A stretch of DNA of 64,000 nt from Nilaparvata lugens (GCF_014356525.2 NC_052510.1:12120660-12184659), one strand, 5' to 3'; shown: positions 11,099-21,701, counted from the stretch's first letter. Numbers and translations are program-made. The notes: generated from the sequence alone by a model not told the origin.

Positions 11099-11501
11099 AT
11101 TGCAGAAAAAATGAGAAAATGAAAATAATCATTTTTCAATTAGTTGTAACTTTTGAACGGTATTGAAATCAGAAAAACGATTTATGGGAGCGGAAAGAGG
11201 AGAAAATTCTCTACAACCTTGACTACTTTTTTTGTTTTTTTATCTGAAGTTTTTCACAAGATAGGCAACTATTATGAATATGCGAAAAAAATTTGATACG
11301 TTAATCATTTCCACAGTCTCGAATATTCAAAGTTGCGTATGTTGTGAAACACTACGGATAAAAAATCGAAAAAGTAGTCAAGGTTGTAGAGAATTTTCTC
11401 CTCTTTTCGCTCCCATAAATCGTTTTTCTGATTTCAATACCGTTCAAAAGTTACAACTAATTGAAAAATGATTATTTTCATTTTCTCATTTTTTCTGCAA
11501 T
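11099..11501. repeat. Large palindrome, 133 bp arms
   Basis: The arms at 11099-11231 and 11369-11501 are almost perfect reverse complements, running from ATTGCAGAAAAAATGAG to GACTACTTTTT on the left. The 137 bp between them also shows diverged inverted similarity: TTCACAAGATAGGCAACT against AGTTGCGTATGTTGTGAA. The whole unit is thus one ~403 bp hairpin whose centre has decayed more. It is non-coding and probably a foldback MITE. The flanks CCGTAAA and AATGAAT give no clear target duplication. Confidence 0.85.
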
Positions 11502-11829
11502 AATGAATAGTATGTATGAATAGTAATGAAGAGTAATAATGAATTTAAGTTGAAATCAAGTGACGAATCAGTGTGTGATTACATAACCTTAACTTTTGGA
11601 CAACATTAACATTTTATCAAAATTTTTGGAGAGAAATAGTACAGGCTCAGTCTAGTTATTCCTCTAATCTCATAATTTGCATTATGATTATATCATTTTA
11701 TTTTTTAAAATTTTTTATCCCACTGACCACCTATGGAAGGGGTATGACGAATTTGTCAATTATATTCTAAGTCGTCAATCTTTGTATTTCATTATGTGAA
11801 AAGAACTCCTCACTGTAATAAGGACAAAC
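11502..11829. other. Unannotated AT-rich spacer
   Basis: No gene or shared repeat seen. Confidence 0.4.
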
Positions 11830-12085
11830 CTGCAACAATTCCTCCCTTACCTTAATTCTAAACTTCTCACCTGTGAGAGCCTTAACACACTTGTTGGCAA
11901 TGAATTATAAAGCCGAATTCCTGAACTCGTTACCCCCCTCTCATAGTTCGATGAATGTCGTCTCTGAGGTTTTGTCTATATCTGGTATTGTATGAGGGGA
12001 ACAACTCTCCTGTATTGAACCTATCTTTATTTTCATCAATAAAACAAAGAGCCTCCAAAATATATACACCTGGTAGTGCGAGAAT
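11830..12085 (-). pseudogene. Non-LTR retrotransposon RT C-terminal remnant
   Basis: The minus-strand translation contains LALPGVYILEALCF, then SYNTRYRQNLRDDIHRT, then a region with in-frame stops. The order LPxxYIxE - NTRxxxxxR - HRT is the usual C-terminal tail of jockey/CR1-like LINE reverse transcriptases, which normally continues with a YNxLP block. No catalytic RT motif is present and stops interrupt the end, so this is a decayed fragment. The family-level call is from memory of such tails and was not aligned. Confidence 0.55.
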
Positions 12086-12110
12086 CTTTAACTACCAGGT
12101 GTATATATTT
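12057..12110. repeat. Short hairpin
   Basis: AAAATATATACACCTGGTAGT is repeated inverted as ACTACCAGGTGTATATATTT after a 13-base loop. It lies at the upstream edge of the LINE remnant on the minus strand and may be a separate insertion scar. Confidence 0.7.
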
Positions 12111-12313
12111 CTAGTGTTTTATTTATTTATTAATTCGTGGACAGAATCACAAATCATATAAATATGATTAGGAAGGAACAACAGGATTGGCCCAAATCTA
12201 TTCCATTCCCAAATTTTGATAAATTAATAAAATGTCCAAATTTTATTTTATTTGAAAATAAATTCATTTATTCTATACAATAAATGAATGAAAGTAATAA
12301 AGAAGTTACTCAC

Positions 12314-12686
12314 CATAAACAATCATCGTCTTGATCATGAAATCCTCATCATCGAAAGTGGAGACGGCACACTTGTATTCGCCAGCCAAATCCGTGGTGG
12401 GATTGAGGATATACAACGCCCTATGCATGGTGGCAGGGTGCCGGCTAGCCCTATGTTCTAGATTCAACCTCCCTCTGAGAACACCAAGCTCCTGGGGTTT
12501 GTTGCCTGGTATCCATTGGTAGACGGGCGAGGGTGTTTTGTTAAAGAACCACTTGACGACCAGACCTGAGTCGGCCTGCGTCTCGTCCGGGCGAAGCGAG
12601 TACTCGCAGTCCAGCAGCACTGATGCGGGATCCGTTGCGGACCGCCGGCGGGACGCGGAGTGCAGTAATTTGTACTCCCAGAACGC
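12314..12686 (-). CDS. Ig V-type domain exon, Beat-like adhesion protein
   Basis: An internal exon of a cell-surface immunoglobulin-superfamily protein. On the minus strand a pyrimidine-rich stretch ending TTGCAG precedes it at 12687-12692 and GTGAGTAA follows from 12313, so both splice sites are good. The 373 bases encode about 124 residues in phase 0, leaving one base for the next codon. The Ig core is visible: Cys at about residue 27 (LLDCEYS), Trp at about 46 (VVKWFF), and GEYKC with Cys at about 106 followed by AVSTF. VYQWIPGNKPQ and RALYILNPTTDL resemble Beaten-path-like neuronal adhesion proteins of insects. The exon is distinctly richer in G+C than its flanks. Neither the signal-peptide exon nor the second Ig exon was recognised. 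The exact orthologue is uncertain. Confidence 0.85.
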
Positions 12687-12840
12687 CTGCAACATGGAAA
12701 AAATACAAAAATCAGATATAGCAGACCATGTTAAAACTATCTGTAATCAACAAAAAATGTTTATCATCACAAAATTATAACTGTCCACAGAAACCTATCT
12801 GAGTAGGTAGAATTGATGGTGATGAGAAAACTCTCCATAA

Positions 12841-13006
12841 TAAGAAAACAAAGATATTGTCAAATTTCACTAAAAATTTATTATAAACTTTAAAACAGTA
12901 CCATGGTTCTAAGTTTTGGTAAAAAATTCACGTTTAATGCGTTGGTGAACGTTTTAAAGTTTTTAATAAATTTTTAGTGAAATTTGACAATATCTTTGTT
13001 TTCTTA
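12841..13006. repeat. Inverted repeat, 56 bp arms
   Basis: The arms at 12841-12896 and 12951-13006 start with TAAGAAAACAAAGATATTGT and differ at only about one position, around a 54 bp loop. The hairpin lies about 150 bp upstream (minus sense) of the Ig exon, so it is within its intron. It is probably a small foldback MITE. Confidence 0.85.
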
Positions 13007-13172
13007 CTATCTGAGTGATAATCACCTAATAAACTCAGTGGAAATGATAATAGGACATGATTCCCCAATTTCTGTTCTCCTCGCTTTCTCTATAGGTGTG
13101 GTTCAAGTATATCCGATATTATAATTATTTTAATTGTTTATTCTAGTTAATGATCGACTATATCTCAAATAT

Positions 13173-13844
13173 AAAAATCTGGTGTGGCGCACTCACACAA
13201 CTTTCCTTGCCGTTATGAAATTTGATCACCTGACGCTAGTGTTCCCGCGCATCAAAAGTCTACTATTCAAAGATTTGATCCAGCTGATGACAGGGCAATA
13301 ACGCTGGAGACCCACGAGGTCTGCAATCTCTTCATTGTGAATCATTTAATAGAATCAACAGTTTGCTAACAGTTAGCAATTGGATAATCACATTTTCTCG
13401 AATTTCGAGCTTATTTTTAATTTTAGGTGAAAATGTTACTGAACATTAATTGTAGAGATTCTCATGTTCAATCTTTCCCACTCTAATTTTTTTGTTTAAA
13501 TTGTATCTGAAGCCTGATAATTGAGAATCTAAAATCAAACTTTTCATAGATGGGGCGGAGCTCCTGAAATTTTTACAGATATGGGACTTGTGGCAGTTGA
13601 TAGTGTTTATCGATAACTATTTCAGGTACAACTTTAATCAAAATCGTTGGAGCCGTTTTCGAGAAAATCGCGAAAAACCTTGTTTTTGAAATCATTTTTG
13701 CCATTTTAGCCGCCATCTTGTATCGCATTTGATCGAAATTGTTCGTGTCGGATCCTTATATTGTAAGGACCCTACGTTCCAAATTTCAAGTCATTCCGTT
13801 AATTGGGAGATGAGATATCGTGTACACAGACACACATACACATA

Positions 13845-13875
<31 letters not shown>

Positions 13876-14060
13876 CACAACACACACACCACACACACAC
13901 ACACACCACACACACACACATACAGACCAATACCCAAAAACCACTTTTTTGGACTCAGGGGATCTTGAAACGTATAGAAAGTTAGAAATTGGGGTACCAT
14001 AATTTTTTTCGGGAAGCAATACTTTCCTTACCTATGGTAATAGGGCAAGGAAAGTAAAAA
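13173..14060 (+). mobile_element. CA-microsatellite interspersed element, full copy A
   Basis: The start AAAAATCTGGTGTGGCGCAC and end GGCAAGGAAAGTAAAAA coincide with those of copy B at 15723-16577, and similarity is high throughout. ACTTTCCTTGCC just inside the left end is the inverse of GGCAAGGAAAGT at the right end. The 3' end itself forms a hairpin. A (CA)n run (13837-13920) sits at the same internal place in all three copies, after GAGATATCRTGTACACAGAC. No long frame other than repeat-driven ones is present, so it is non-autonomous. No target duplication is obvious. Confidence 0.85.
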
Positions 14061-14351
14061 ACTCGCAAATGAGAAATATGTTGCTTCATGATTCAATAAT
14101 ACATTTTCGTAATTGGGATTGAATATTTTTATTTATGCCATTGATAATCACAAGTCATTATTATAATATAATATGATTGGGAGAAGACAACGTGCATAGC
14201 GCATGGGCCATACTGATGGTTTCAGTCTTCTAGCGGTGCATTATATTTCAGTAGCCTATAAACAATTTGGTAACTGTTTGGAATTGGGTAAAGATAGAGC
14301 TATCTGCTTAGTCTAATGACATACAAGGATAGCAGGCCAAGGATACTGATT
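14061..14351. other. Spacer between repeats
   Basis: No gene seen. Confidence 0.4.
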
Positions 14352-15072
14352 TTTGACCGAACGTAGTGAGGTCTATGTTTTAAGTCGGATTTTCTTTTGT
14401 CTGTACGTAACGTGATTATGGCCAAACGCGTTGATATAATTCGATGAGATTTGGCAGGGATATTCCTTTTTCAACTGCGCGTCGATGTATACACTAGGTT
14501 TTTTAAATTCTGCATTTTAAGAATAATATGAAAAGAAAAGGAATTCCTTCAAAATTTATTCTATTCCTCCATACTTTGATATCACTATAAATATATCATC
14601 TACTCCGAAGATAGGATTAATCAGACTATAGAATATTATTCATAATCAATCAGCTGACAAGTGGATTATTCATTGAATGCATTACACAGATGTCTGCTTG
14701 GAGAAGCTGTGTATATTTCTATAAGGTCCATGGTTTCAATATTTTGTTTCGCATCCATGGTACATATTATTATGCCTGTCCATCAGAATAAAAATTCTAA
14801 CATTTGAAAAAAAAACAAATTTAATAGGTGATTAAAATAATTAAATGAACTAAAAAATGCTGAATAAATTATAATATTTTCGATTGAAAAAGTCAATTTT
14901 TAAATATTTCAGAAATATTTCCATCAGATGGAAAGATTATCACGGATCTGGATGAATTATCATATGGAATACAAATTGGAACGTGAACTGAGTTTGTGAA
15001 AATTTCAAACAGGTGACTTCAGATACTTGTGGAAGAAAACTGCTTGAGGTCTACTGTTCACAGAACTACTGG
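14352..15072 (+). repeat. Interspersed repeat family E, copy 1
   Basis: Shared with 31557-32209. Both start TTGACCGARCGWAGTGAGGTCT and share CCTTTTTNAANTGCGCGTCG, then AATCAGACTATAGAAT and AATCAGCTG. Both end GAGGTCTACTGTTCACAGAA CTACT. There is no open frame. The type is unknown, since I saw no terminal inverted repeats or target duplication. Confidence 0.75.
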
Positions 15073-15722
15073 TATAAAATGAATCACACTATAGAAAGGT
15101 TGGTAAACACGTCATGAACTTAAAATTCTCTCTCATGACTTTTGTATCAGTAACTAGATAATTGATAGTTTGCTAATTTGATTATTAGTGAGCTTCACCG
15201 TTAGTAGACAGAAGATTGATCACTCACAGGAGTAAGATTCAAAGTGGTGGGGGTAACGCCAGCGTGACGTCACGTGTAGTAAAGAAGTGATAGAGTAACC
15301 ACACTGAGCATACAGTTTATTCACTGTAGCTTCAAATAGATCGTCGTCTAATCCCCTTAAAATTGACCAAGAACTTTAAAATTCTCTGTACTTATAGGGA
15401 ATGAGCCACACCGATTCTAATAATATAGTTAAATATATCAATTTTAAGTTCATTCAGCATGTATGAATGAAATGAAATGAAGTTTTTCAAATATCTAAAG
15501 ACGTGAAATGAAAAAGTTAATAAGCTGGAAAATTGTTAGTAGACAACGTTATACTATAATAATTTCACCGAATAAAAATATAATACTAACCCATAAAACA
15601 ATCTTGATAAACCAATGCATTGCAATAAACCGATCCCAATAAATCCGATGCATTTCATTCATTTGAATGCACTGAACACATGTTCTACAACTGTACTACG
15701 AAAATCAAAATATCTCATCCCT
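15073..15722. other. Unannotated stretch, no gene seen
   Basis: AT-rich apart from a CpG-bearing GGGGGTAACGCCAGCGTGAC segment near 15248. No recognised features. Confidence 0.4.
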
Positions 15723-16364
15723 AAAAATCTGGTGTGGCGCACTCACACAACTTTCCTTGCCGTTATGAAAATTTATCACCTGACGCTAGTGTTACCGCGC
15801 ATCTCAAGTCTACTATTCAAAGATTTGAGTCAGCTGGTGACAGGGCAATAGCGCTGGAGACACACATGAGGTCTGCTATCTCTTCATAGTGAATGATTCA
15901 ATAGAATCAAAAGTAATTTGCAATTGAATAATCACATTTTCTCGAATTAAAAGCTTATTTTCAATTTTAGGTGAAAATGTTACTGAACATTAATTGTAGA
16001 GATTTCCATGCTCAATCTACTCCACTTGATTTTTTTGTTTCAATTGTATCTAAAGCCTGATAATTGGGAATCTATCTGCATTGATGAGGCGGAGCTCCTG
16101 AATTTTTTACAGATATGGGACTAGTGGCAGTTGATAGAGCTTATCAATAACTATTTTAGGTATGAATTTAATCAAAATCGTTGGAGCTGTTTTCGAGAAA
16201 ATCGTGAAAAACCCTGTTTTTGACAAAATTATCGCCATTTCAGCCGTCATCTTGAATTGCATTTGACCGAAATTGTTCGTGTCGGATCCTTATAGTGAAA
16301 GGACCTTAAGTTCCAAATTTCAAGTCATTCCGTTAATTGGGAGATGAGATATCATGTACACAGA

Positions 16365-16428
<64 letters not shown>

Positions 16429-16577
16429 ACACACACACACACAGACCATACCCAAAAACCAGTTTTTTGGACTCAGGGGACCTTGAAATGTATTGAAATT
16501 TAGAAATTGGGGTACCTTAATTTTTTTCGGAAAGCAATACTTTTCTTACCTATGGTAATAGAGCAAGGAAAGTAAAA
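15723..16577 (+). mobile_element. CA-microsatellite interspersed element, full copy B
   Basis: It is collinear with copy A (13173-14060), with the same ends, the same inverted ACTTTCCTTGCC/GGCAAGGAAAGT pair (one base changed here) and the same internal (CA)n position at about 16372-16440. A roughly 18-base deletion relative to copy A removes AATCTAAAATCAAAC-type sequence near 16075. Copies A and B lie 1.7 kb apart in the same orientation. Confidence 0.85.
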
Positions 16578-17734
16578 ATTCACAAGCTGACGTATAGCCA
16601 AACTATAAAATATAAATACGACCTAGAAGATGAAGAAACCTTGAGGGTTTGAAAGGGTAGGTTAAAAGGTTAGGTATTTGATTTTAAATGGCAAAATGCT
16701 TGTATTATTCAAATGTTTTGATAATTATTGTAAAGCAGAAACAGAAAGCTTGTATATCAGAGCACGTTTATGTAATAAAATGTGGTTATACGTCACCGTA
16801 TGATTTTCAAGAATGCGATATTTTGCCTACTTTTTACTACAGCCTACGTCACGGCTGCAGTTCCCCCACTCCAATTGCATGTCAACTTAAATACTATAGA
16901 TGAGTGACCAACCTTCTGTCTATTAGCTTTGAGTGAGCTCTACATATCCTGAATGCTTATGAGAAGCTGTTCAAAATATCTCGAATACGTAACTTCCAAG
17001 AATACGTAACAATACCAACCGACGATAATAAAAGTGTACTCTCTAGAGAAAGTTCGAGAGCAGAAAAGTTTGGTGCACTGTAGGGATTGTGTGAGGAGTT
17101 TCTAGGGAGCTTCACTTTCTTTCCGCCAAAAAAGTTCAATATTGGAATGAAAGTGACCTCTCAGAATTTTATTAATACCAGATACGGAGACGGAAGAAGA
17201 GTTTCCCTCGAGTGAAATTGGACATGAGTTTTCCGGACAGAAATATGTTGGCAGATCTTGATGGCCAATAAGCTACTTGTTTCATTACCTATAAATAGGA
17301 ATGTATAGCAATATGTATGAACCATATTATTGGAGATGAGTATAGGAATATTAAAGTATAGGAGGAGACATATATATGAACCCACGGTACAACTTTTTGC
17401 CCAATGTGAGGAGTGTCGCAAAAGGAGAGTTATTAGAGAAAGTTTCCTGGAAAATCTCTCTTATTTTCGTTCCTGCTCTTCTTCACCAAGTAGTAGGCCT
17501 ACTTGTCCACTTTGGTTCTTCTTCTCCTTCTTTCTATCTTCAACGTTCAGCTACCTCTAGTTTTTTCCTTCATTGTACGGGTTTTAAGCCTTCTTTCGAA
17601 GCTTTCCTCTGCTTCCTCTGATTTTCATCATCCACTTGTTCTTTCCCTAAGCTCTGACTTTTTCCACTCCTCTGTTTATTACCCAACGCATTAAGAATTT
17701 AATATTTGTAAAATGAATCTAAATTTATCTCTAC
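16578..17734. other. Unannotated stretch with a pyrimidine-rich part
   Basis: No gene recognised. 17440-17690 is rich in C and T on the plus strand and gives spurious serine/leucine frames. Confidence 0.4.
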
Positions 17735-18440
17735 TTCTTCTTCTTCTTCAATCAGGGATTAGGCTATTGCCTGTTCCGACTCACATTCAGCTTGTAATAG
17801 AATAAAAAAATAATAAATAAAATCTATAAATTAATAACATCAATATAATTTAATCTAATATCATCATAAGCATCACTACAATCTACTGTTTTTATTTTAT
17901 AATAAATATAATGATCATTGTGATCTTTTTCGTGGCCTGCATATGTCTCGTCTGCCTACCGGTTTATACTCAATAGGAAGCCTATCAGCTGACATTCGTT
18001 CCACATGCTCTTTCCATTGCTGACGATAAGATGCAACTCTCTGATTCAGGCAGAAGATATTCAGCTCTTTCCGTATATCCTCATTCCTGATGTGATCTCT
18101 TCTGTCACAGACCTTAGTTCTGCGAAGAAATCTCATCTCAGCTGTCTGCACTTTACTCTCAAGTGGTATTTGATGTTACCCACGATTCACTACCATAGAG
18201 TAGTAGTGGAGCTGCCATTGTCCTATAAAATTTCATTATCGTGCTTGTGGTAGCTTTCTTTCCAATGTCCTTCTGATACTTCCACAAATCATTTGGAATC
18301 TTCCTACCTTCTTCTCTACATCCAATTCATCTTTATAACTAATTTCACAACCCAGATATGTGAACTGAGACACCTGCTCCAATACTTTGTTGTCTATCAC
18401 AATCTTCGATCTTATTGGGTACTTTCCTTTAAAAGCCATG
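17735..18440 (-). pseudogene. Non-LTR retrotransposon RT C-terminal fragment
   Basis: The minus strand encodes, in order, QFTYLGCEISYKDELDVEKK, CGSIRRTL, KFYRTMAAPLLLYGSESW, QTAEMRFLRRTKV, IRNEDIRKELNI and a final GRRDICRPRKR. This is the familiar tail of an endonuclease/RT LINE: YLG, CGxIRR, LLYGxExW, EMRFLR, then a basic GRPxKRW end. At least two frame changes are needed, so it is dead. Downstream it continues into GAGTCGGAACAGGCAATAGC and ends in (GAA)n at 17735-17750. It belongs to the same family as the copies near 20.7, 21.2 and 38.5 kb. Confidence 0.8.
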
Positions 18441-18469
18441 ATTTTGGTCTTTACTCTTTACTCATGATT

Positions 18470-18785
18470 ATCTTTACTCCATTCCCTTTCTCCACCTACT
18501 ATTTTCCCCCTCTTCCTTATTTTTCTTGTCCACCTTCTTTATCATCCTCTCTTACTCTATTTCTGTCTCTTCTTCCTCCTATTCTTCTTCATCTTCTTTC
18601 TTTTCTCCTTCTTCTTCTTCTTTTTCTTCTTCTTCTTATTCTTCTTCTTCTTCTTCTTCTTCCTTTCTTTCTTTCTTTTCCCCCTTCTTCTTGCCATTTT
18701 TCTCTTTTCCTCCTTTCTCTTCTTCTTCTTTTATCTCTCTCTCCTTTTTTCCAATTTTCTCTTTCACTGCCAACTTATGATTTTC
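18470..18785 (+). repeat. Pyrimidine-rich tract with (TTC)n
   Basis: CT-rich sequence grading into imperfect (TTC)n at about 18585-18665. Open frames across it are repeat artefacts. Confidence 0.8.
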
Positions 18786-19251
18786 TCCTTGTTCAGTCAC
18801 TAATCCACGATGTCATTAATTGCTAATCGACGTGCATTGATGAGTAATTGTAGTATTGGGTGGGCGCAACCCGTGTCAGAGCCGAAATTCTCCGACGAAA
18901 ATATAAATCCAGTGGGCCGTGAATTCGCAGAAAGTGCTGAACGCACAATACCTAGCCTAATCTTCTTCCAAATACCTTTTATATTGTCACGCCCCTTATT
19001 CTCCTCCATTATTGAACAGGTAGGCATGCCTATTGATATGATGCTCGCAGGATCATAATATGGCTTCCAAACTCCATGCTCATGATATAGAACTTTCTTG
19101 AGGAATCTCATCGTAGATCGTGTTCTTTTATAATGTATAGTTTACTACTATAGCTGTACCAAATAGCTTGTAGATTGATGATCTATGATATTCCTAATCT
19201 GAAGAAAAAAAGTTGAGGAGACTTAAAAAAATATCGCGTTGCCAAATTTTC

Positions 19252-19340
19252 TGTGCAAACCCACATACTTGAATATTCTCAATTCAGCAACAAAGTCCAT
19301 GCAAGGTGGATTCATTGTATATATCCAGCCATTCTGTAAA
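19252..19340 (+). repeat. Dispersed repeat, copy 1 of 2
   Basis: TGTGCAAACCCACATACTTG, then AATTCAGCAACAAAGTCCAT and a TGCAAG(G/A)TGG segment align with 20265-20349 at clear but imperfect identity. The 166-codon frame at 19933-20433 overlaps the second copy, which argues that the frame is part of a repeat rather than a host gene. Confidence 0.65.
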
Positions 19341-20264
19341 CCCACATACTTGGTACACCCTTGTACAGTTTGTAACATATTAAAATTTGATAGGCAAGCA
19401 AAATCGCTAATTGGAAGAATTTTATAGGTCTGAAGTAAAACAGCTGCTATTCTATTATCGCCAAATGCGATAACAACAAATGAAAGATTAGATAATAACG
19501 GGTACCATGGCTAAAATTAGAACAGCCGAATAGAAAAGAATTTTATTTGCTACTTATTATATTATATAAAGTATTGGAAAATTTGAGGTTAGGCTTAAAA
19601 TACCTAATGATCGGCGACCTAATCGATCAAGTCGTATAATGTGAAATCTAGCCAGACACCTTGGTAAAAATTTGTTGTAAACAAATGGTATTCAACTAAA
19701 GGATTTTGAGACAAGCAGCAGCAAGTCGATACCTAATCTACATAGAATAGATGCATACTATTAATGAATTAAAAGCACATGGTAACGTTTCGTGCTAAAG
19801 AGCTAAAAAGTAGTGAGCCAATCTGTGATATATTATTTTTTTATATATATTTGTTCTTATATTTATTGTTTGTGCTTGTTGCTCTATATGTTTCCACATT
19901 TATTTGGTCTTTGATATTTACTTGTACAATATATGTATCAAAATTTTTATTTCATATTTATTTATCGAATTATCAGTATTGAAATATTAAGAAAGTTACC
20001 ATCCGATCTTATTCTTCACAGAATAAGCTGGTTCACTCAGCGATATATTGCATTGATAATCAAATCTTTGGAAATAATACATTCCAGAGATTTATATAAA
20101 TTGTCCAAGAGCAGTGAACTGCGGGAGCTCCTGAGCGAGCCTATAAGAATTTTAAGTTGTATTCTAAGAACCACAACCAGAGTTATATATTCTTGTACTC
20201 ATGCTTTGCCGACTGCAGCCAAGCCAGGCAAACCGTTATTCACGTTAATAACGTCAGAAGTTCA

Positions 20265-20349
20265 TGTGCAAATCCATATACTTGAATACTTTCAATTTAG
20301 TGAGACAGTCCATGCAAGATGGTTTCATTGGATATATCGAGTCATTTGG
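20265..20349 (+). repeat. Dispersed repeat, copy 2 of 2
   Basis: Partner of 19252-19340, in the same orientation about 1 kb away. It contains CATATACTTGAATACTTTCA and GTCCATGCAAGATGG. Confidence 0.65.
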
Positions 20350-20485
20350 GCTTGTATATATAAAAGTCACAACACGGATATTTTCTCCAAGTTTCAATCT
20401 CATTTAAATCCCAATTTATCTCATTCACTATGAATCCGGATTCTTGGCACGAATCATGGTATCACCAAAAGAGAATTGATTCAAT

Positions 20486-20600
20486 CAATCAAGTTTTATT
20501 GAACAAGGTATACACATTGGAGGTCCCACTAAACCCGAAGGTTTTTCAGTGGGTGCCTATATAAGTATAAATAATAAATCATAGTATCGTACATTACAAA
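20486..20600 (-). mobile_element. Non-LTR retroelement 3' tail with (CAAT)n-type end
   Basis: It begins AATCAATCAATCAAG followed by TTTTATTGAACAAGG on the plus strand. Read on the minus strand this is an A/T-rich 3' UTR with AATAAAA followed by a (TTGA)n tail, as non-LTR elements end. No coding part is recognisable. Confidence 0.45.
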
Positions 20601-20683
20601 AAATAAAGCTAACAAATTTGATAAGAGGAAGAGGAGAGAAAACTCAAATTGGGATTGAAGAAAATGAAAATTGAATCAAATTC

Positions 20684-20962
20684 TTCTTCTCCTTCTTCTT
20701 TCAAGGATTAGGCGTACACACCTGTTCCGGTTTCAAAGGATATAACTATTTATTCTACCATCTTTTCAGAGGTCTGCCAATATCCCTTCTACCGTAGGGT
20801 CTATATTTCATGACAGCCTTTGGTATCCTAGTATCTGGCATTCGTTCCACATGGTTTTTCCAAATCAATCTGTTTATTTCAAGTTGTGCAGCTAATGATG
20901 ATATTCCTAACTCATTTCCAATATCATCATTGCGGAATCTGTCTAACTTTGTGCAACCTTAG
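20684..20962 (-). mobile_element. 5'-truncated LINE insertion with target-site duplication
   Basis: On the minus strand this starts inside the RT tail (LDRFRNDDI, then WKNHVERMPDTR and GRRDIGRPLKRW followed by a stop), runs through CCGGAACAGG and ends in (GAA)n at 20684-20700. The flanks GAATCAAATTC (20673-20683) and GAGTCAAATTC (20962-20972) form an 11 bp target-site duplication with one mismatch. It is inverted relative to, and very similar to, the insertion at 21171-21701, so the two form arms of about 275 bp separated by about 445 bp. Confidence 0.85.
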
Positions 20963-21170
20963 AGTCAAATTCAATTTTTTAATGTTCTATCAATAGAATT
21001 GAACGAATTCTATATTGCTGACGACATTGAACAATGTCATAACAAAGTCAGTAATGGCAGATATATTATTGATAAGGTTATTGAAGGATCGATCGACATT
21101 CATGAAGAATATGATTGAATATCTGGTACAAGTTCCCGCACTTTTAATTGAATGAATTATCGAGGTATGT

Positions 21171-21611
21171 GTTGAGATCACATATGGATTTGATAATGAT
21201 GTGGATCTGAAACTGAATAGATTTCTACATATATGTGGTACAATAAAACGCCGGTTGAAATACAGAACAAGGAAGGAGACACAATTTAAATTTTATAAAG
21301 TGATGGCGGTACCAACATTATTGTATGGAGCAGAAACTTGGGTTAACAAGAAGAAAACATTAAGCAGAGTTCAAGCTGCAGAGATGCGTTTTCTTCGAAG
21401 TGTGAAAGGTTGTACAAAGTTAGACAGATTCCGCAATGATGACATTAGAAATGAGTTAGGAATATCATCGTTAGCTGCACAACTTGAAATAAACAGATTG
21501 AACTGGAAAAACCATGTGGAACTAATGCCAGATACTAGGATACCAAAGGCTGTCATGAAATATAGACCCCACGGTAGAAGGGATATTGGCAGACCTCTGA
21601 AAAGATGGTAG
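21171..21611 (+). pseudogene. LINE reverse-transcriptase C-terminal fragment
   Basis: An intact frame of 147 codons from the insertion point to a TAG. It contains ITYGFDNDVDLKLNRF, CGTIKRRL, KFYKVMAVPTLLYGAETW, VQAAEMRFLRSVKGC, FRNDDIRNELGI, WKNHVELMPDTRIPK and the terminal GRRDIGRPLKRW. This is the region after the RT catalytic domain. The YxDD-bearing part was lost by 5' truncation, so the fragment cannot act. The lack of internal stops suggests a young insertion. Confidence 0.85.
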
Positions 21612-21701
21612 AGTATATAGTTATATCCTTTGAAACCGGAACAGGTGTTTACGCCTAATCCTTGAAAGAAGAAGAAGAAGAAGAAGAAGAAGAAGAAGAA
21701 G
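21171..21701 (+). mobile_element. 5'-truncated LINE insertion with 12 bp target-site duplication
   Basis: A perfect 12 bp duplication ATCGAGGTATGT lies at 21159-21170 and 21702-21713. The insert between holds a truncated RT C-terminus, a short 3' UTR with AAACCGGAACAGGTG and CGCCTAATCC, and an uninterrupted (GAA)n tail at about 21666-21701. Truncation at the 5' end, a short direct repeat and a simple-repeat 3' tail are the marks of target-primed reverse transcription. Confidence 0.92.

Larger units (their letters stand above)
18786..20485. other. Unannotated stretch, no gene recognised
   Basis: Frames at 18800-19111 (minus, 103 codons) and 19933-20433 (plus, 166 codons) were read and match no family I know. 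Apart from the dispersed 85 bp repeat listed separately, nothing is recognised. Confidence 0.35.

Noticed and set aside
13786..14019. Cys/Val- and His/Thr-rich frames resembling small secreted proteins
   Set aside because: They are the (CA)n/(TG)n microsatellite inside the interspersed element.
18800..19111. 103-codon minus frame that reads like ordinary protein
   Set aside because: An opposite-strand frame over the same bases is equally open; no family or splice sites were recognised, so neither is called.
19933..20433. 166-codon frame on the plus strand
   Set aside because: It overlaps a dispersed repeat also present at 19252-19340, has an AT-rich hydrophobic start and no recognised domain. 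It is most likely a chance frame in repeat DNA.
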